Shown: positions 12,101 through 25,741 of the stretch, one piece after another
Position numbering within the stretch: the stretch's first letter is position 1
Layout: every line of letters begins with the position of its first letter
Made by a program: the position numbers and the translations under genes
Notes under the pieces: model-generated
The model's database searches: none
What the model saw: the letters and a program-made list of their open reading frames with translations, nothing else
What the model was told of the DNA's origin: nothing
NCBI GenBank assembly: GCA_036346375.1
Contig: CM070504.1
Span: 10,661,890-10,725,889, forward strand
Source: Guadua angustifolia
Lineage: Eukaryota > Streptophyta > Magnoliopsida > Poales > Poaceae
Direction of reading: 5' to 3'
Length of the DNA: 64,000 bases

Positions 12101-13245
12101 ACTGTGGGTTGTTTTCAGGCCAAGATAACCGTACAACCACAAGTACTGGTATGGGACCGTCTTAACTTATTATTAAGTTACTTAAAACTAGCTTTGCACA
12201 TTGGTAGGCTGGAGTAGTACGAGCTGTTTCTTAATGGATTGCTCGAAGGGACATCCACACTGAGGTGATCATGGATCAAACGTTTACCGATACAATGGTG
12301 CACGCCACTCTATGGGGAAGTTCCATCATTTCTATGCTCGAGTTCTTCTGCCATATTGTGGGTTTTCGCCGTCTTTGGTGCAAAGTTAGGATTAAGTAAT
12401 GTAACGGTTATGTCATAACTCTCTGCGGCACACCAAAGGAAGTGTGCTAATAGCTTGCACAAAGAGTTAAGTCATGTCTTGTGGGTAAAGCTGTACAACT
12501 CTGCAGAGTAAAAACTAATCGATTAGCCGCGCCCGCGGTCATGGGCACTTGGTAAAGTCATCACATAGTTAGCTGTTTTATTTTACAAAACGTGAACTTT
12601 GATATGTGCTGTCTAGCACCATGATTTGGATTGGATATCCTTGTTGGAAAGGAATTATTTTGGATTGACATGTGATGTCAATGATTGATTCATGGAAATG
12701 ATCAAAGGAACTGAGGTTCATGAAATTTACTGTTTTATACTTATACATATTAAACTGCTTTTATTTAAATTCCGTTTATGTTCTACAATTCAGTAAATTC
12801 TTTTGCAAATTGGCTTTCTGCAAATTAACCATTAAGCCTTTCCTTTGAAATGGCTTTGCATGTATTATAGGATTTGAAAAAGTCTTCTTTGAGTGCATGC
12901 AAGTACTCACCCTTGCTTATTCGTGGTTTTAGGTGAAGAATCGAATAGCTCGATGAATTATTCGACACAGGATTCGGGAATGTTAACGAGTTTTTCTAGG
13001 GATTATGCCTTGTCAGTTGCCTGAGGGATTGGATGGACACACTACAAGACTCTTGATTCTTTCCGCTGTATTACTCTGAATTGTAAGACTCTATTGTATA
13101 AATTACCATTATTATTTGTAATAAAGAGTATGGATGTGATATCAATTGTTGTAAATGTGCGTACTAGCTATTGATCCAGGGACTAGTACTGTGTGCACAT
13201 GAGATTTTCATTTTTGCATTTTATGTAAAAATGGGGGTCGCTACA
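9112..13245 (+). mobile_element. Solo LTR, 4.1 kb, Ty3/gypsy long-LTR family
   Basis: The element begins TGTAACATTCCAAAAA and ends ATGGGGGTCGCTACA. It is flanked by a perfect 5-bp TSD TGTAA (9107-9111 and 13246-13250). No internal region or second LTR lies between, so it is a solo LTR. Landmarks shared with other copies here are an AT-rich 5' part, a GC-rich block (about 9690-10900), a motif near AAGGCAAGCACCC (11629), a block at about 12420-12560 (CACCAAAGGAAGTGTGC) and TACTCACCCTTGC at about 12905. Its length and TGTAACATCC start fit the long LTRs of grass Tekay/Del-type gypsy elements. The family assignment is from memory, not a search. Confidence 0.85.
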
Positions 13246-16200
13246 TGTAATAACTGGTAGACGACGATGGATGATCGAAGAAACACTAGTGATCATTGAC
13301 GAAATGTAACATCCCACATCTAATAAAAATTATAATTTAAATGTTTGAATTTCTTTTTGGTTTGCATTTGAATTTGTATACTTTCATGAATTTCTAGATT
13401 TTCTGAAATTATCAAAATCATTGCAAAATAACCCAATTAAGGGTTATAAAACTTCAAACTCAAAAATCCAATTGCAACAAACTATATAAATAATTTATTT
13501 TAACCCTAAATGCTCCCATTATCACCTCTAAAAAGTTTTATAAAATATTGAACCCATTTATTATTTAATAAAAATCAAAAGTGGCAAATTGGATTTTTGG
13601 AATAGAGGCAGTGGCAGATTTTTATAAAAATAACCAAACAAAATATTGATCCAAAAATTTTAAAGTATCATCCTAACAATCTCATAATCATCCAAATTTT
13701 TTTTAAAATAGTTTGATCTCATTTAATTCTGTTAGAAAATAAAAAACCGAAGGGATAGTAATAGAATAGTAAGATTGTTAGAATTTTATATAATTTATTT
13801 AGTTTGATATTAATCTAAAATTTTTATGTAGGCATAAGTACCTCACCAGGACCCTTCTAAAAAAGTTCAAAAATTTATAGCTTGATTTTTATGTTCTTTT
13901 AAACTCAAAACCGAAGTGTTGTTAGAACTTAGAAAATCTGTTTTTCCTTTCTCCTCTCTCTGCCGTGTGGGCCCCTCTTGCTAGCTCATTGTGTCGCTGA
14001 CTTGGCTGGTCCACTGGCAGCTGTAGCAAGCCCCTTGGCCCTACCTGCCAGTGCTCTACTTCCTTTCCTCCCTTTCTCTTTGCACAAGCTATGCCAGTTG
14101 CTGAACCTCTACTGCAGCAACATTTTCACCAGGGTTTTCCTCGCCATGACAGACCATGGGCAGCCAGCCTTCCCAAGCCGCTCCAAGCATCTGCCACCCA
14201 CTTTGTCAAGCCTCTATCATGATAGCCTTTTTTTGGCCGAGAGCCTACAGTGACAGCTCTCCATCGCCGAAGCCCCATCCTCACCATGGCAGCTGAACCC
14301 TACGCAAATCCATGCTATGGTAGCGCCTCATGCCTATAACGATCCCCATTTTTATATAAAATGCAAAAATGAAAATCTAATGTGCATTCTATACTAATCC
14401 CATGATCAGTAGCTAGTACACACATTTACATCAATTGGAATCACAACCATACATTATAATATTAATGCGGAAGCCACTTATACATTGGAAGTATACAATT
14501 CAGAGTATTTAACATAGCACAGGAGAAGTAAAGTCTTGTAGTGTGCCTATCCAACCCTCAGGCAACTGACAAGGCATAAATCCCTAGAAAGATCACCTCA
14601 ATAAAGTTCCTGCAACTTGTGACAAAAGGAAAACTCCGAAGCTTTGCATTCACCTAAAACAACGAAATAAGCAAGGTTGAATACTTTCGTACTCAACAAG
14701 ACTTAAGGTGTTATTTGCAAATGCAATAATATCAGTTCGGTCAAAGGAGACTTCTAGGTTAATTTTGCATAAAGCATAATTTAATTCGTAAATCAAATTA
14801 CAATTTCTTAAACAGAATTTGTAAGAGCAAGATTGCTGATAAGAAAATAAGTAAAGCATAAGTAATACTCACAGTCCTTTGAGTGCATTGAATAATCCAA
14901 TAATCAAATCCATAATCCAATCATGCCATAACTATTCCTTGCCAACACGTGGCAAAACCATTCATCCAATAATCCAAATCATGGAATCCAATAAGGTCAG
15001 TCCATTGACATAAAGTAATAGTTGCAAAAACAAGTTTAAAACCAAAACCCATTTTAGAAAATACCAAAATCTAACATTAGAATGACTTCACCAAGTGTCT
15101 ATGACCGCGGGCGCAGCTAATCGATTAGATTTATACTCTACAGCGGTGTACAACTTTACCCACAAGAAATGATCAACTCTTTGTGCAGCGCAATTAGCAC
15201 ACTTCCTTAGGTGTGCCGCAGAGCGATCATACAGAACTGTTACATTACCTAGACATGACTTTGCACCAGCCCAGTGATGTAAACCCTTGCTATGGAGATG
15301 AAACAAGTATGACAGTAATTCCCTGTCATTTGAAATGGTAGTATGAGCAATAAATCCCTGTAATAAAGGTTTCTTCCTAAAACAAGACGTACACTGTTGC
15401 ATTGGTAAGTAGAAACCCCTACAAGCAGACCTAGAAAGGAATGCCTGTGCAATCTCCCGCCTTCCAAAATGCAAAGCCATATCTAAATAACTTAATAGGT
15501 TAAGACTGTCCCATACTAGCACTTGTGGTTGCACGGATTTCTTGGATCAATAGCGTCCCATTGTTCAATTCTTAATCTGACCCAAGCGATACTCCACCCT
15601 ACCCTACGTACAAGTACATTCCTTGTACAATCGGCTATTGCCAATAATCGCCCACGTCAAAAACCATAGTTTTATTTTCGGTTTTTAATAAAAAATACCA
15701 GTAACCATTGGTATCATACCCAACATTTTTAATTTCTCAAGAAACAATTTTTGATCTGATTATCTTTATCATTGATTCTAAAGCATGGTTAAGCATGGTT
15801 AATTGGTTATTAAATCGCATATACCCAAATTGACATTATGTATTGCCTAACCTTATTATGGTAATCAAGGTTCTCACATCAATATTGATTAAAGAAGTTC
15901 CATGAGACGACGAGTATATCTACCAATACCACAAAATAGCAAATTTACAGAAAATATACGCATGCATGCAACCATTTGATAAACAAAAGGAAAATTAAAT
16001 ACTGGGATCAATATGATCAAATGGGTGCTTACCTTGCTTATTTGTCGTTTATGACGAAGTAGTAGTTGCAGCTGGCGTGTCAACGATGGAGTTAGTAACA
16101 TCGAGTTCTACACGTTATTCGACGGAAAAATAGCAAATAACCAACTTTAATAAATGCAAAAAGAAGACAGACAGTAAATCAAACAAAAACTTGCTATAGA

Positions 16201-18154
16201 AAGTAGGTGTGTTTTAGGTTTGGATTGAATGATTTCATGCTCTCGTGTTTTAGTCAATTGAGTGTACACATTCAAATTGTTAACAGCTTGAGCGATGCAT
16301 GGTTTCTTTTATGTATTATCTATTCTTGTCTTACAAATTTAAGAAGCTAAAATTATGTATTCTTTTACTTATAATATCTAATTCAAGATGCAAAAATTAT
16401 TTAGATTAATAGAAATAAACATTTGTTACAGGTTTCATAATCTCAACTATGCATATAATGTATTTTTGGTAACCTTATCACTTAAGAGTATTGCAATAAC
16501 AACATTCAGATGCAAAGCAAGTTGAAATAAGAATATTTTTCTAAATTATTGTAGATCATATCCTAAAGATCATTTCTAATTAAGCTATTCTTCACACAAT
16601 TTGTATTTAGACAAGATGTTTTGCGAGCTACCGAAAAGGCTTAATAAATGATCACATTAAATTATGAATGAATACTTGTTGCTCTTTGATTGATTTTGTA
16701 TAGAATTATTTTTGTATAAATTAAATATATTGATTTAGGCTACTGACTTTATTTTCATGGTCTTTGAGAAGGATTTGATGATACAAATATCATAACCATT
16801 GATTTCTCATTTATAATTAAAGTTCGTTTATTCATATTACGGATTTCAGAAATCTTAATGCTTAAGGCTATTTTGCTAACAAGATTTATATGTAATGCAT
16901 GATGAAATAAAAAAATTTCTTTAGAATATGGTAGTATCTACTTTGGAGAGCATTTCTAAACTAACTTTATAAATTTTAGCATCGAGACGAGTTATTTTTT
17001 TTGTTGTTGAAAAAGCATATATGATCATAAAGGTAACATTACATCGAGTCGGATTTCATTTTAAGTTTGCGACTACATTATGCATGATCATTTATTCATT
17101 TTTTCTGGCATTAGTAGGGGACAATTCTAGAAGTGTTTTAAAACTGGTTTTGCATTATTTTGATTTTAACCGTGATGGATTATTGTAAACTAAGTTTTAT
17201 TCTAAATGTTTTTACATGAATAGGCCTTTACTAATTCTAGGAGCTTTATATAAAATATTTTACTACTTTATGAGTTATTATATACTCATTTTTATTAATG
17301 GCCATATTAGGTTTTTTTATGATTGCAAAGCAAATAGTTTAAACATAGTTCAAAAATTAAATGTTTTTGAATATTTGAGTTTATTATGGTTTCAAAAGAA
17401 CACTAAAATTTATTTTATGATTTCAGGAGTTATATTTTTCATATGTGCAATAATGTCCATAATAGTGTACTTAAATCTTTTTAATTTTAATAATTATTTT
17501 GTTGAATCAAAATTAAATATTTTTGTATATTTGAATTTATCTTGGTCTTATCATCATATAAAAATTTATCTTATTATTTTATGGCTTATTGTGCATAGAT
17601 TTTATTTAGAGACCATAATGGGGTTATTATCAAAGTTTAATTCAAATAATTCTTTTGTGGTTCAAAAATTAGATATTTTTGTATATTCTGAATACCCCTG
17701 ATTTTATATGTTTTTAGAAATTTATTTTGTTTTATTTGGAGCACTAAATAAAAAGATATGGCAATTTGAATTGCTTCGAATTTGAAAATTGGAGTTAGAA
17801 ATGAAAATACGTTTTCAGAATAGAGGAAGCGCCTTTACCCTTTGAACTGAAGCTACTCGCGTTGGCTAACAGGAGGGGTCCACCGAGCAAAGAGAGCACG
17901 TGACTGTGAGGTGAGGTGGTGACAAGGGGTCCCACAAAGACAGACACCTGAGCGAGTGCGGCTAGGGCTCACCGGCGATGGTGATCCGGTGGGATTTCAG
18001 CGTGGGTGAGGGCATAGGGAGAAGGAGATCACCAAGGCGCACAAGATGGTGGTACCGATTTGGTCGGAGGTGAAGCAGGGTGGTGTACCACCTAGATGGA
18101 GCGGCGGCAGAAATGGCAACTCGCCAGAGAAGAAGACGAATGCACTTCGGTTTG

Positions 18155-19259
18155 TGACGAATACTCATACCAGGGGTACCCCACAGCAAAGTATACATCT
18201 ATTTCAAGATCGTATTTCTCTCAGTCATCTGTACTCGAGGACCAAATTGCTGGCATCATTGCGGAGTGCGGGAGGGGGTGTTACCAAAGCCTCCGTCCCT
18301 CACAAATGGGATTATCCCTGAATATCGACTGGATCGCCAGCTGAACCATCTTGGGCCCAGCTCTAGGCCCAAGGGGACACGAGGGATCTTCGGCCTCGAT
18401 CAGGCCCACTAGGGGCGCTCCGACCAGGCTACTGGTCGGACATCCCCGTAGGTTCCGACAAGGCAACCGGTCGGGCGTCCCCATAGTCTCCGACCAGGCC
18501 CCCGGTCAGAGCCCTGGCAAAACTCCGCCTCGACGACCCCCGCCACGTCGTCGGTCGACTCCAAGCTGGTCACCCGCCCCATGGACACAACATCCATGCT
18601 GAAGCAGGTGGCTCTTTCCCAAGATGGCGCTAGGGCCGCTAGGTCAAGCGTCCGTCCCTTCACCCCGTCAGGCACAGTAGGGGGACGCGCTCCGCCCCAA
18701 GACAACACCGAATACTGGCGCCAAGCAACGCCAAGATTTGGACAGCGAAAGCAGGGAGTGTGCGCGCCTTCCCGGCGGAATACTGTCAGATGTGTCTACC
18801 AACCCAGCATGGGATGAACAGGAATCTGTCAGTCATCAGGACCGACGACCGGGACTCCCGGGCATAGCACACCCCTACATTTTTCCTCCGAATTCCCGTG
18901 TAACCTGCCCCCTCCGTCTATATAAAGGTAGACAGGGCCCTCAAGGAAAGGGGACTCTCTCATTTTTTGCACATTCTACCTCGCTTCCTCGTCCGACCTA
19001 ATTCAGGTCTTCCGATCCGAGCGAGCGATCTTGGCTCCCGGGCTCCTCCACTCGGACGAGCGCTAAGGGCCTGTCCTTAGCTCTCGCTTGTAATCCACCA
19101 TACTCTGAGTTATGAGAATCACCACCACGGACTGGACGTAGGGACATTCCGCCCGAACCAGTATACATCCGGGACTTCATTAGTCTAACTATTCAAGGAG
19201 AGGGGACGCGCGACCCCTATACTTACGAATTTACTTGCCGGTTATACGAAACACCGACA
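18155..19259 (+). repeat. 5' LTR of the 10.6-kb element
   Basis: This is a 1,105-bp repeat matching 27656-28748, starting TGACGAATACTCATACC. A TATA-like TCTATATAAAGG at 18917-18928 fits an LTR promoter, with transcription starting perhaps 25-35 bp downstream. The 3' LTR differs mainly by small indels around 18410-18480 and 18715-18790. Confidence 0.9.
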
Positions 19260-20605
19260 GGTGGCGTGCCTGGTAGGGGCCTTTGCGCGTCATCTTCGTG
19301 ATCTCCGGATTCCCATCTCCCTCCTTGATGGCTTTCTTCACCGACAACGACGATTCTGCGCTAAGGAGCTGGATTCGCCTGCTCCCTCAACTTCACCCCC
19401 TCCGTGAGAGTTCGCTCATCCCGCCACTCCTCAGCTTGCCGCTACCGAGCTTCAGCGGCGCGCAGCGCTTGAGGCCCAAAAGCCAAGCTTGACAAACTCG
19501 CACCGACTGGGAGCAGGTCGGCCAGACTCAGATACACCTAAGCGGCGCTACAAGACGCCAGTTCACTAACACTGGCGAAGGGTCGCACGGTCTTCCGTAC
19601 TTCCCTCACGCCAGCTAGAATGTCGCCGCAGCAGCGACGCTGCTCTGCGGCACCCCCAAATCCGAAGCCCCAGAGACCAAGGTCAAGGACCAGAACCTCC
19701 GGGCCGGTGGAGCGTGCGGCCATCCAAAGACGCGGGAGCCTCCGACACTGCCACTCGGGGCTCCTCGAGTCAGCTGAGCCAGCCGCACGTGGGACCGGCC
19801 GAGGTCCAAAGATTGGCAAGATCTTGCTCCTCGAACGACCCCAAGCCTTGCGCACTCCATCCCCGACCGTTGCGCGTCGTCGACCTAGCAGCCGACCGAC
19901 TCTCCGGGTGCGACCGCCCGATCACGGCCGGTCGAGACCTGAACCGCCTGTGTCAGTCATGAGCAGGTCAAGTTGTCCCTTCCTAGGAAGGGCCCTTCAC
20001 CACCATAGGGGTCCTCCGACTTGGCACCTTTCAACTCAGAAACGTTGATGGCCACGCTGTGCCGAGCGCGTGGGGTGTTGAGAAGTTAAGGAGATTCTAT
20101 CCCAAAACTCCGTCTTCACCCCCACATTTCTGCCAAGTCCCCCGGGCTCGAAGCGCTGCATGCCGACCACGTTCTGGTCTTCACGAACGACTCGGGGGCT
20201 GCTTGCTTGCATGCCTACTTAAGATCACGCCCCGACCGACCATCGAATCCCTTGCGAAGCAGAACCCTCAACCCAAGTGTTACTGCCCTCGCCCATCGGC
20301 TCTGATTCTAAGTAGCGTTTCGCAGAAGAAGGGAGTGCCCACGTGAGGTGATCCACGGTCGATCTCGGACGCGCCTTTTTGGCTCCCAGATCCCTCGCCG
20401 TTTTTGTGCATTTGCCTCAAAGTGTTAGCACTCTGACCTACACTCTAGCAACCCTTGCGGTTCTTAGGGGCTATGGTCGTTCGACGAGTGTTCATTACAG
20501 AAAGGAAATAATGAGTATCAGGCAAAGTCCCCAAAAATCCATGACATTAAATGTACACGCATTGCGTCATCTAGAAGCAAAAGTTAGACACGGATGCTTG
20601 GAGGC
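19260..20605 (+). other. 5' internal region of the 10.6-kb element, gag-pol missing
   Basis: After the primer-binding-like site, a short sense frame from 19283 (67 codons, containing MAFFTDNDDSALRSW) sits where a leader or gag start is expected. It stops at 19490. GC-rich DNA without gag zinc knuckles or protease motifs follows. The sense frames at 19620-20346 look like chance frames in GC-rich sequence. Confidence 0.5.
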
Positions 20606-23600
20606 TCATCCGGCGAAGTCGTCGTCGTCCTCGGAGCTGTCACTGCTCACCTCGACCGCGACAAGCCCCGCCACCATCTCATTACCGTCAGACGCCTCAT
20701 ACGCCGATCGGCGTTGTTTTCGACCGTGACAGATCGCGATCGGTCGGCGAGGAGTCGCGTACCGCACAACAGCCGACATGTACTCTGCCACGGCGGCGGC
20801 GATTCCCCGCCCCTCGCGAGCGGAGTGCTCGCGCAAGGCGCGGGGTATGTCGGCCAGGGTGTTGACTGTCCGGGTGAGGCCGAAGGCGTAATGCAACTCA
20901 TCACGCTCCATCGGCTCCTGCAGCTCCAGCCCCAGCGGCCTGAAGCTCCTGGCCATACTCTCGAAGGCCGGGCCGAGTATGTTCATGAGGTCCTCGCGCA
21001 GGACCCAGCGCTCCTCGCGCACCTTGGCCAGCTCCTCCTCAGCAGCGTCGGCTCGAAACCGCTGCGACCGCACCTCATCGCGCGCTTCGGCGAGCTCCTC
21101 CGTGGTGACTTCTGCCAGGGCCCGTTGCGTCTCCGCCTCCTCACGTGTTTTGATGAGCTCCTCCTCTGTGGCTCGGACTCGAGCTCGCTGACACGACACC
21201 TCCGGCTGGCGGCGCAATGCGGCTCGGATGCGCAGGACGCCCAACCGCGTCACCACAGACGCTGCCCGGACCGAAGCGACCACCGGCGGTCGGGCGCTGG
21301 GCGGCTCCGTGGCGCCCTCCGCCGAGGCGGCCATCGGGCGCGCAGAATGGCGGCCGTCTGATCCCGAACCGAAGCTGAAATGAGCAAGAAGAAGCTCCAC
21401 ATCAGCGAGATGGAATCGAAGCTATCGCGACATCAAGCGGAGGAGCTCACCCTGCGAGGGAGCTCCTGATGCGGAGGACCGACGAAGGCAGGATAATCCT
21501 GCCCCTCGTCGCGGCGTCAGGAGCCCCGCCCTCGGTACGGGACCTCTTGGCGCCGGTGCCCGATGGCCCCGCTGCCGCCTCTCGCTTGCCAGCTCTCCGG
21601 TAGTCGCCGCCGCTCGCCATCAGATGTTCGAAATGCAAGAACTCCTTCCTCTTGCGCTGCGGGGAAATGCGAAGAGGCAGGGAGGCGAGGGCAAATGGGA
21701 AAACGCGGTCGCTTCCACGATCCTCCCCGCCGTTTATAGAGGCGGGGTGGAAGCGATCAGCGGCATCACTCGGCTAGCACGCCACGCCAAGATTAACTCC
21801 ATCGCCCCGCCCGACGACATGTCCTTCCACCTTTCCCTCGCGCATTAAAATGCGGCGGGATGGTGGGGCTGGCGACATCGCTCGGCCGGCGCCGCTACGC
21901 TTCTTCGCTTTTAGCTCCGAAATTTTGGACTTGCTGGCGCCGACAAATCGAAGAAGGGCCTGGACGGGCCATGGCGGCACCAAAGTGGCTGAAGGCCCGT
22001 TGGCTCAACGGCCCCGTCGAAGGGTTGAGCAAGGGGCCCAATGGCCACGACGTCTCCAGCATGCGGATCGAAAGTTAAGGCAATCTCTTCCTTAAATCCA
22101 TTTTCCGCATCCGTTTTCTTTTTTACTCCTCCGAGTTCAAGTGTTGCGCGGTGACCACAAGCTTGGTCCCCACGCGACCGCCGGGCCGCAATTCACACAC
22201 TTTCATGGGTCGATGACTGACCGCCATTCGTTCCTCAAGCAAGGTAACCCTCTCGACCCAGATGTTACGACCATACGCCCAAGTAGCTCGGCTATGGAGT
22301 AGTATCTGCGGTAGAAGGAAGTGCCCGTGCGGTTCGATCCATAGCTGGTCGGGAACACTCCTCTTCCGTGATGAAGTGCAAGTGAACATTTCGCTCCTTA
22401 GGCCCTTGCCCCTCTTTTGAGCCTTTCCCAAAGGTGCTAACATGTCGACCTACGTTTGTACAACCTCCGCGGTTTCTAAAGCTATGGTCGTCGAATGTTC
22501 ACCATCTCTGGGAAGTACGAAAAAGAGAGCCGGACCAACGGAATGGTCCGACCGGCCAAAACGCTAAAACAAAACTCCAGTTCATTACAAAGACGGAGTT
22601 ATTACAAAAATCAAAACATCTAACTTTATTCCTGTTTTCGGTGGAGGATGCTCTCTGGTGGTATTAGTTGGCGATCGCCTGGCGTCTGTGTCGACTCCGT
22701 TCTCGAACCCTTCGACCTCTTCGACGGTCCGATTCACGAACCCCTGGCTAACAACAAGCAAGGTTGATGCCGTTATAGTGGGAGAGGGCTAAACCAACAC
22801 TGAACGACTCGAGCTCGATCCTCGCACCGAAGCACTCGGCGTGCTTTCAAGACGGGCGGCGTGGCGGCAAGTGAGCTCGGACCTTGCCCGGTGGCCCCAA
22901 GCACTCGATCGCAGACCTCCCGGCCGACCTCCTTAAGGGCCGTCAGTTCAGCGGTTCGCTCGGACAGATCTTGCTCCGCCAGCTCCTTCGCCGAGAAGGT
23001 CATTGCTCGCGACGCGGATCGCCACACACGCTCCTCCATCGCCAGCCTGCGCCTCCACGACGTCGCCGAGATCCTTCCGCAGCACTGCAGATCGAAGCGA
23101 TGTCAAAAGGGAGGCCCGACGATCCGCGATCGCGGAGAGCTGAACTAGGGTTGGTTCGCTTACCAGCCGTGGAGGTCTCCAGACGCCGGAGGTCCTCCTC
23201 GGCCTTAGTTCGGGCCTCCTGCTCATGCGCGGCATCCCCCCTGGCGGAGTTCGACTCCGCCCGAGCTTGGTCGCGCTCGCCCTGGAGGCGCATCACCTCC
23301 GATCAGCGGCCTTTTACTGCAGCTCGGCGGCGCCTCTTGGCATTGCTGGTTTGTCGGGAGACTCAAGCTCGGATATCCTCGTCTCCTGAGACCCGGTTAC
23401 CCGACACTTCTCGAGCAGCTCTCGGTGGGCCCTTTCCGCCTCCGCCCGCTCGCACACCAGGGCTTCTTGAGCCTCGCGCAACTCGGGGTGCAGGCGGTCG
23501 TCCTCCTCCGCGGCGACCATCTTTCGCTCGTACAAAACATGGAGAAACGCCGACTTTTCCCCCGACTGGACCTTCAGGAGCTGCAAAAGCCCGGGCACTC

Positions 23601-25741
23601 CGTTTAGCCTGCTGGCCACTAAAACAAGTCGAAGGCTGAAGCAAAGAGTTCGGTCGGGCTTACCTGGCTGATCGGGCGGGTGACCTCAGAGATGACTTTC
23701 AGCGCCCCGTCAGCTGAGCCAAGGGCGAAGGCCAGACCCTTCCGAATCTGGCTCAGATGAGCCTCCACTCGCTGCGCACCCTCTTGGAAGGCCCCCCACG
23801 ACTCGGCCTCTGCCTCGGCGACGCCCAAAGACAAGCCGCGGCTTGTTGGTTGGTCGTTCGCCGAGCTAACACAGTAAGGGTGCCTTGGTTCGGAAGGGCG
23901 TCGCCGCCTCGCTGCGGCTCGGTGTGTCGCCCGGCGTCTGGATCGCCCTCTCTGTCGGGCCCCTGGGCTTCGGCGTAAGGGCCGCAACATGCGCCAGGAT
24001 TGCACCAGCTGGCACAGGCCCTGGCGGTGGCGACGAAAGCTCTCTTTCGTCTCCTGCGGCCTCCGACCCGGACCTCGACCCGCCAAGGGGTGCCGAAATC
24101 TCCTCGCGCGTCGACTCCTCCGGAGCCTCCGGTGGTGGTCCCAATCCTGCTGGCAGCGACAGCTCGGCACTCAACGCCCCAACCATCGCCGGGGGCAGAT
24201 CCGACGCCGGTTCTCGCTGGACCACCGCCGCTCCAGAGCAGACCACCGTCGAGCGAGGGAACTGCAGCGGCAACTGCATCCTCTTCGCCGGCCTCCCTGG
24301 CGGAGGCGAATCGCCCTTCCGCTTCCCCAGGGACGTCTCCCCCCGGGGTATCTCCACCTGGGGCTCGGCGATATCGGCGCTCGTATCGGCGCCCTTGTTG
24401 GGCTCACCGCAGATCGACGGCCCAAGGAGGGCCCCATGCGGATCGTTGAAACTGTCGCCACCGCCGTCGCTCGAGGATGACTCCGGATCAACCGTACTGA
24501 CAGCGGTCGACTCGGAGGCCTCCTCGCCGCGCGCGACCTTAGCCGCGCGCTCTTTCCTCTTCTTCCTCCTTTTCTCCTCCTTCCGCTTCTTGCGGCCGGA
24601 TTCCTTCAGTAGCCTACCCTGGGTTTCTGGGCCTCTCCTGCTTCTCCTGGCGAATACCGACACCATCGCCTTGACCCGGATAGCTAAATGTTAGCGCGGT
24701 CAAACCACATACTAAAGGATGAGGGGATATAAAAAAAAGAGAGAAGAGAAGAAGAGAGGAATCACTCAGCTTACCAAATCTGGGGGGTTCTCCGCCGAGA
24801 AAGGCTCGGGGCCGCCACCCGCCGCCACGGTGGCGCTCCCGACCAGCACGACGGCCACCCTGGCCTCGAGCTCCGACGCGGTGAGCTCTGCTGCGACCAT
24901 CCTCTTGGGGTCGGATGCCCCGCCATACAGGTACATCGGGCGCACCCTTTCCATAAGGGGTTGCACGCGTATCCTCATGAATGCGCGTACAACAACATTG
25001 CCGGTCAGGCCCCGCTCCTGCTGGAGCTTGATCCGCTCTCGAATCAGCGCCACCTTCTTCTTCTCCCTTTGATCGGGGCCCCAGCCCCATTCGTCCCTCG
25101 ACTCGGGGAGACGGCCGGTGAAGACAGGGACGCTGCCTCCCAGGTTCCGAGCGTAGAACCACTCCGAGTGCCACCCCCTGTTCGACGTTGGCAGCTTCAA
25201 AGGAATGTACTCCGACGCGGCCTGGGCGCGGTGCAGGTCGCACCTCCCATGGACGCCAGCGTCCGCCGCCTTGTCCTTCCACACCCGGGCGTGGAAGAAG
25301 TACTTCCACAGGCTTTCGGTGGGGCTCGATCCCAGAATGCTTCACACGTCATGAAGATCGCTATGTGGAGACGCTGCTGGGGTTGAGGTGATGCACCTCC
25401 ACCCGTAATGGTGAAGCATCCCACCAGACGAGGGATGAAGCGGAAGTCGAACCAGCGCTCATAGAACCGGCGGGCACCACGATCTCCCTTCCTCTCGGCG
25501 GTTCCGCGGCCTGTCGGTACCCTCCACTTGAGACATCTTGCGGGGAGGAACCCTTTCCTCTCGAGGCCAGCTGCAGGTAGGCGGTGCACTCCGACCCCGA
25601 CATCTCCGGTCTTGGGCAATCGAAAGCCGGAAGAGAAGAATGTAAGCGACTCTCTCCCGACTCCTTTTTTTCTTTTGCTCGTCTCAAGCGAAGGCGAGGG
25701 GGCAGCAAAAGCAAAGGCGGAAGCATGCCCTAGCACCAGGT
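20606..25741 (-). pseudogene. Antisense multi-exon coding remnant, Transposase_28 ('putative gypsy type transposon') type
   Basis: Read on the minus strand, the region carries the ordered parts typical of this plant family. (1) At about 25741-25285 is an N-terminal block with the words CEAFW and RFIPRLVGCF, broken by frameshifts. (2) At 25284-24766 is a 172-residue frame with GWHSEWFYARNLGGSVPVFTG, GLTGNVVVRAFM and VRPMYLYGGASDPKRM, the most recognisable part. (3) At 24666-23866 are a Lys/Arg-rich stretch resembling a nuclear signal and a Pro/Ser/Glu-rich linker. (4) At about 23640-22950 are Glu/Arg/Ala-rich coiled-coil frames in more than one phase. (5) At 21400-20606 is a 264-residue frame with long heptad-like segments (ATEEELIKTREEAETQ) and an acidic tail (SSDSSEDDDD). 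Exon borders were not resolved, and frame changes suggest decay as well as introns. These proteins have no proven transposase activity; the name is historical. Confidence 0.65.

Noticed and set aside
17216..17701. 161-codon plus-strand frame rich in Ile/Phe/Tyr
   Set aside because: It is a chance frame in T-rich LTR DNA. Hydrophobicity follows from the base composition.
23885..24694. Long plus-strand frame (269 codons) in the antisense-ORF element, and similar ones at 20594-21361 and 22884-23639
   Set aside because: They are mirror frames of the GC-rich minus-strand Transposase_28-like coding sequence. Composition is low-complexity and no conserved motif is seen.
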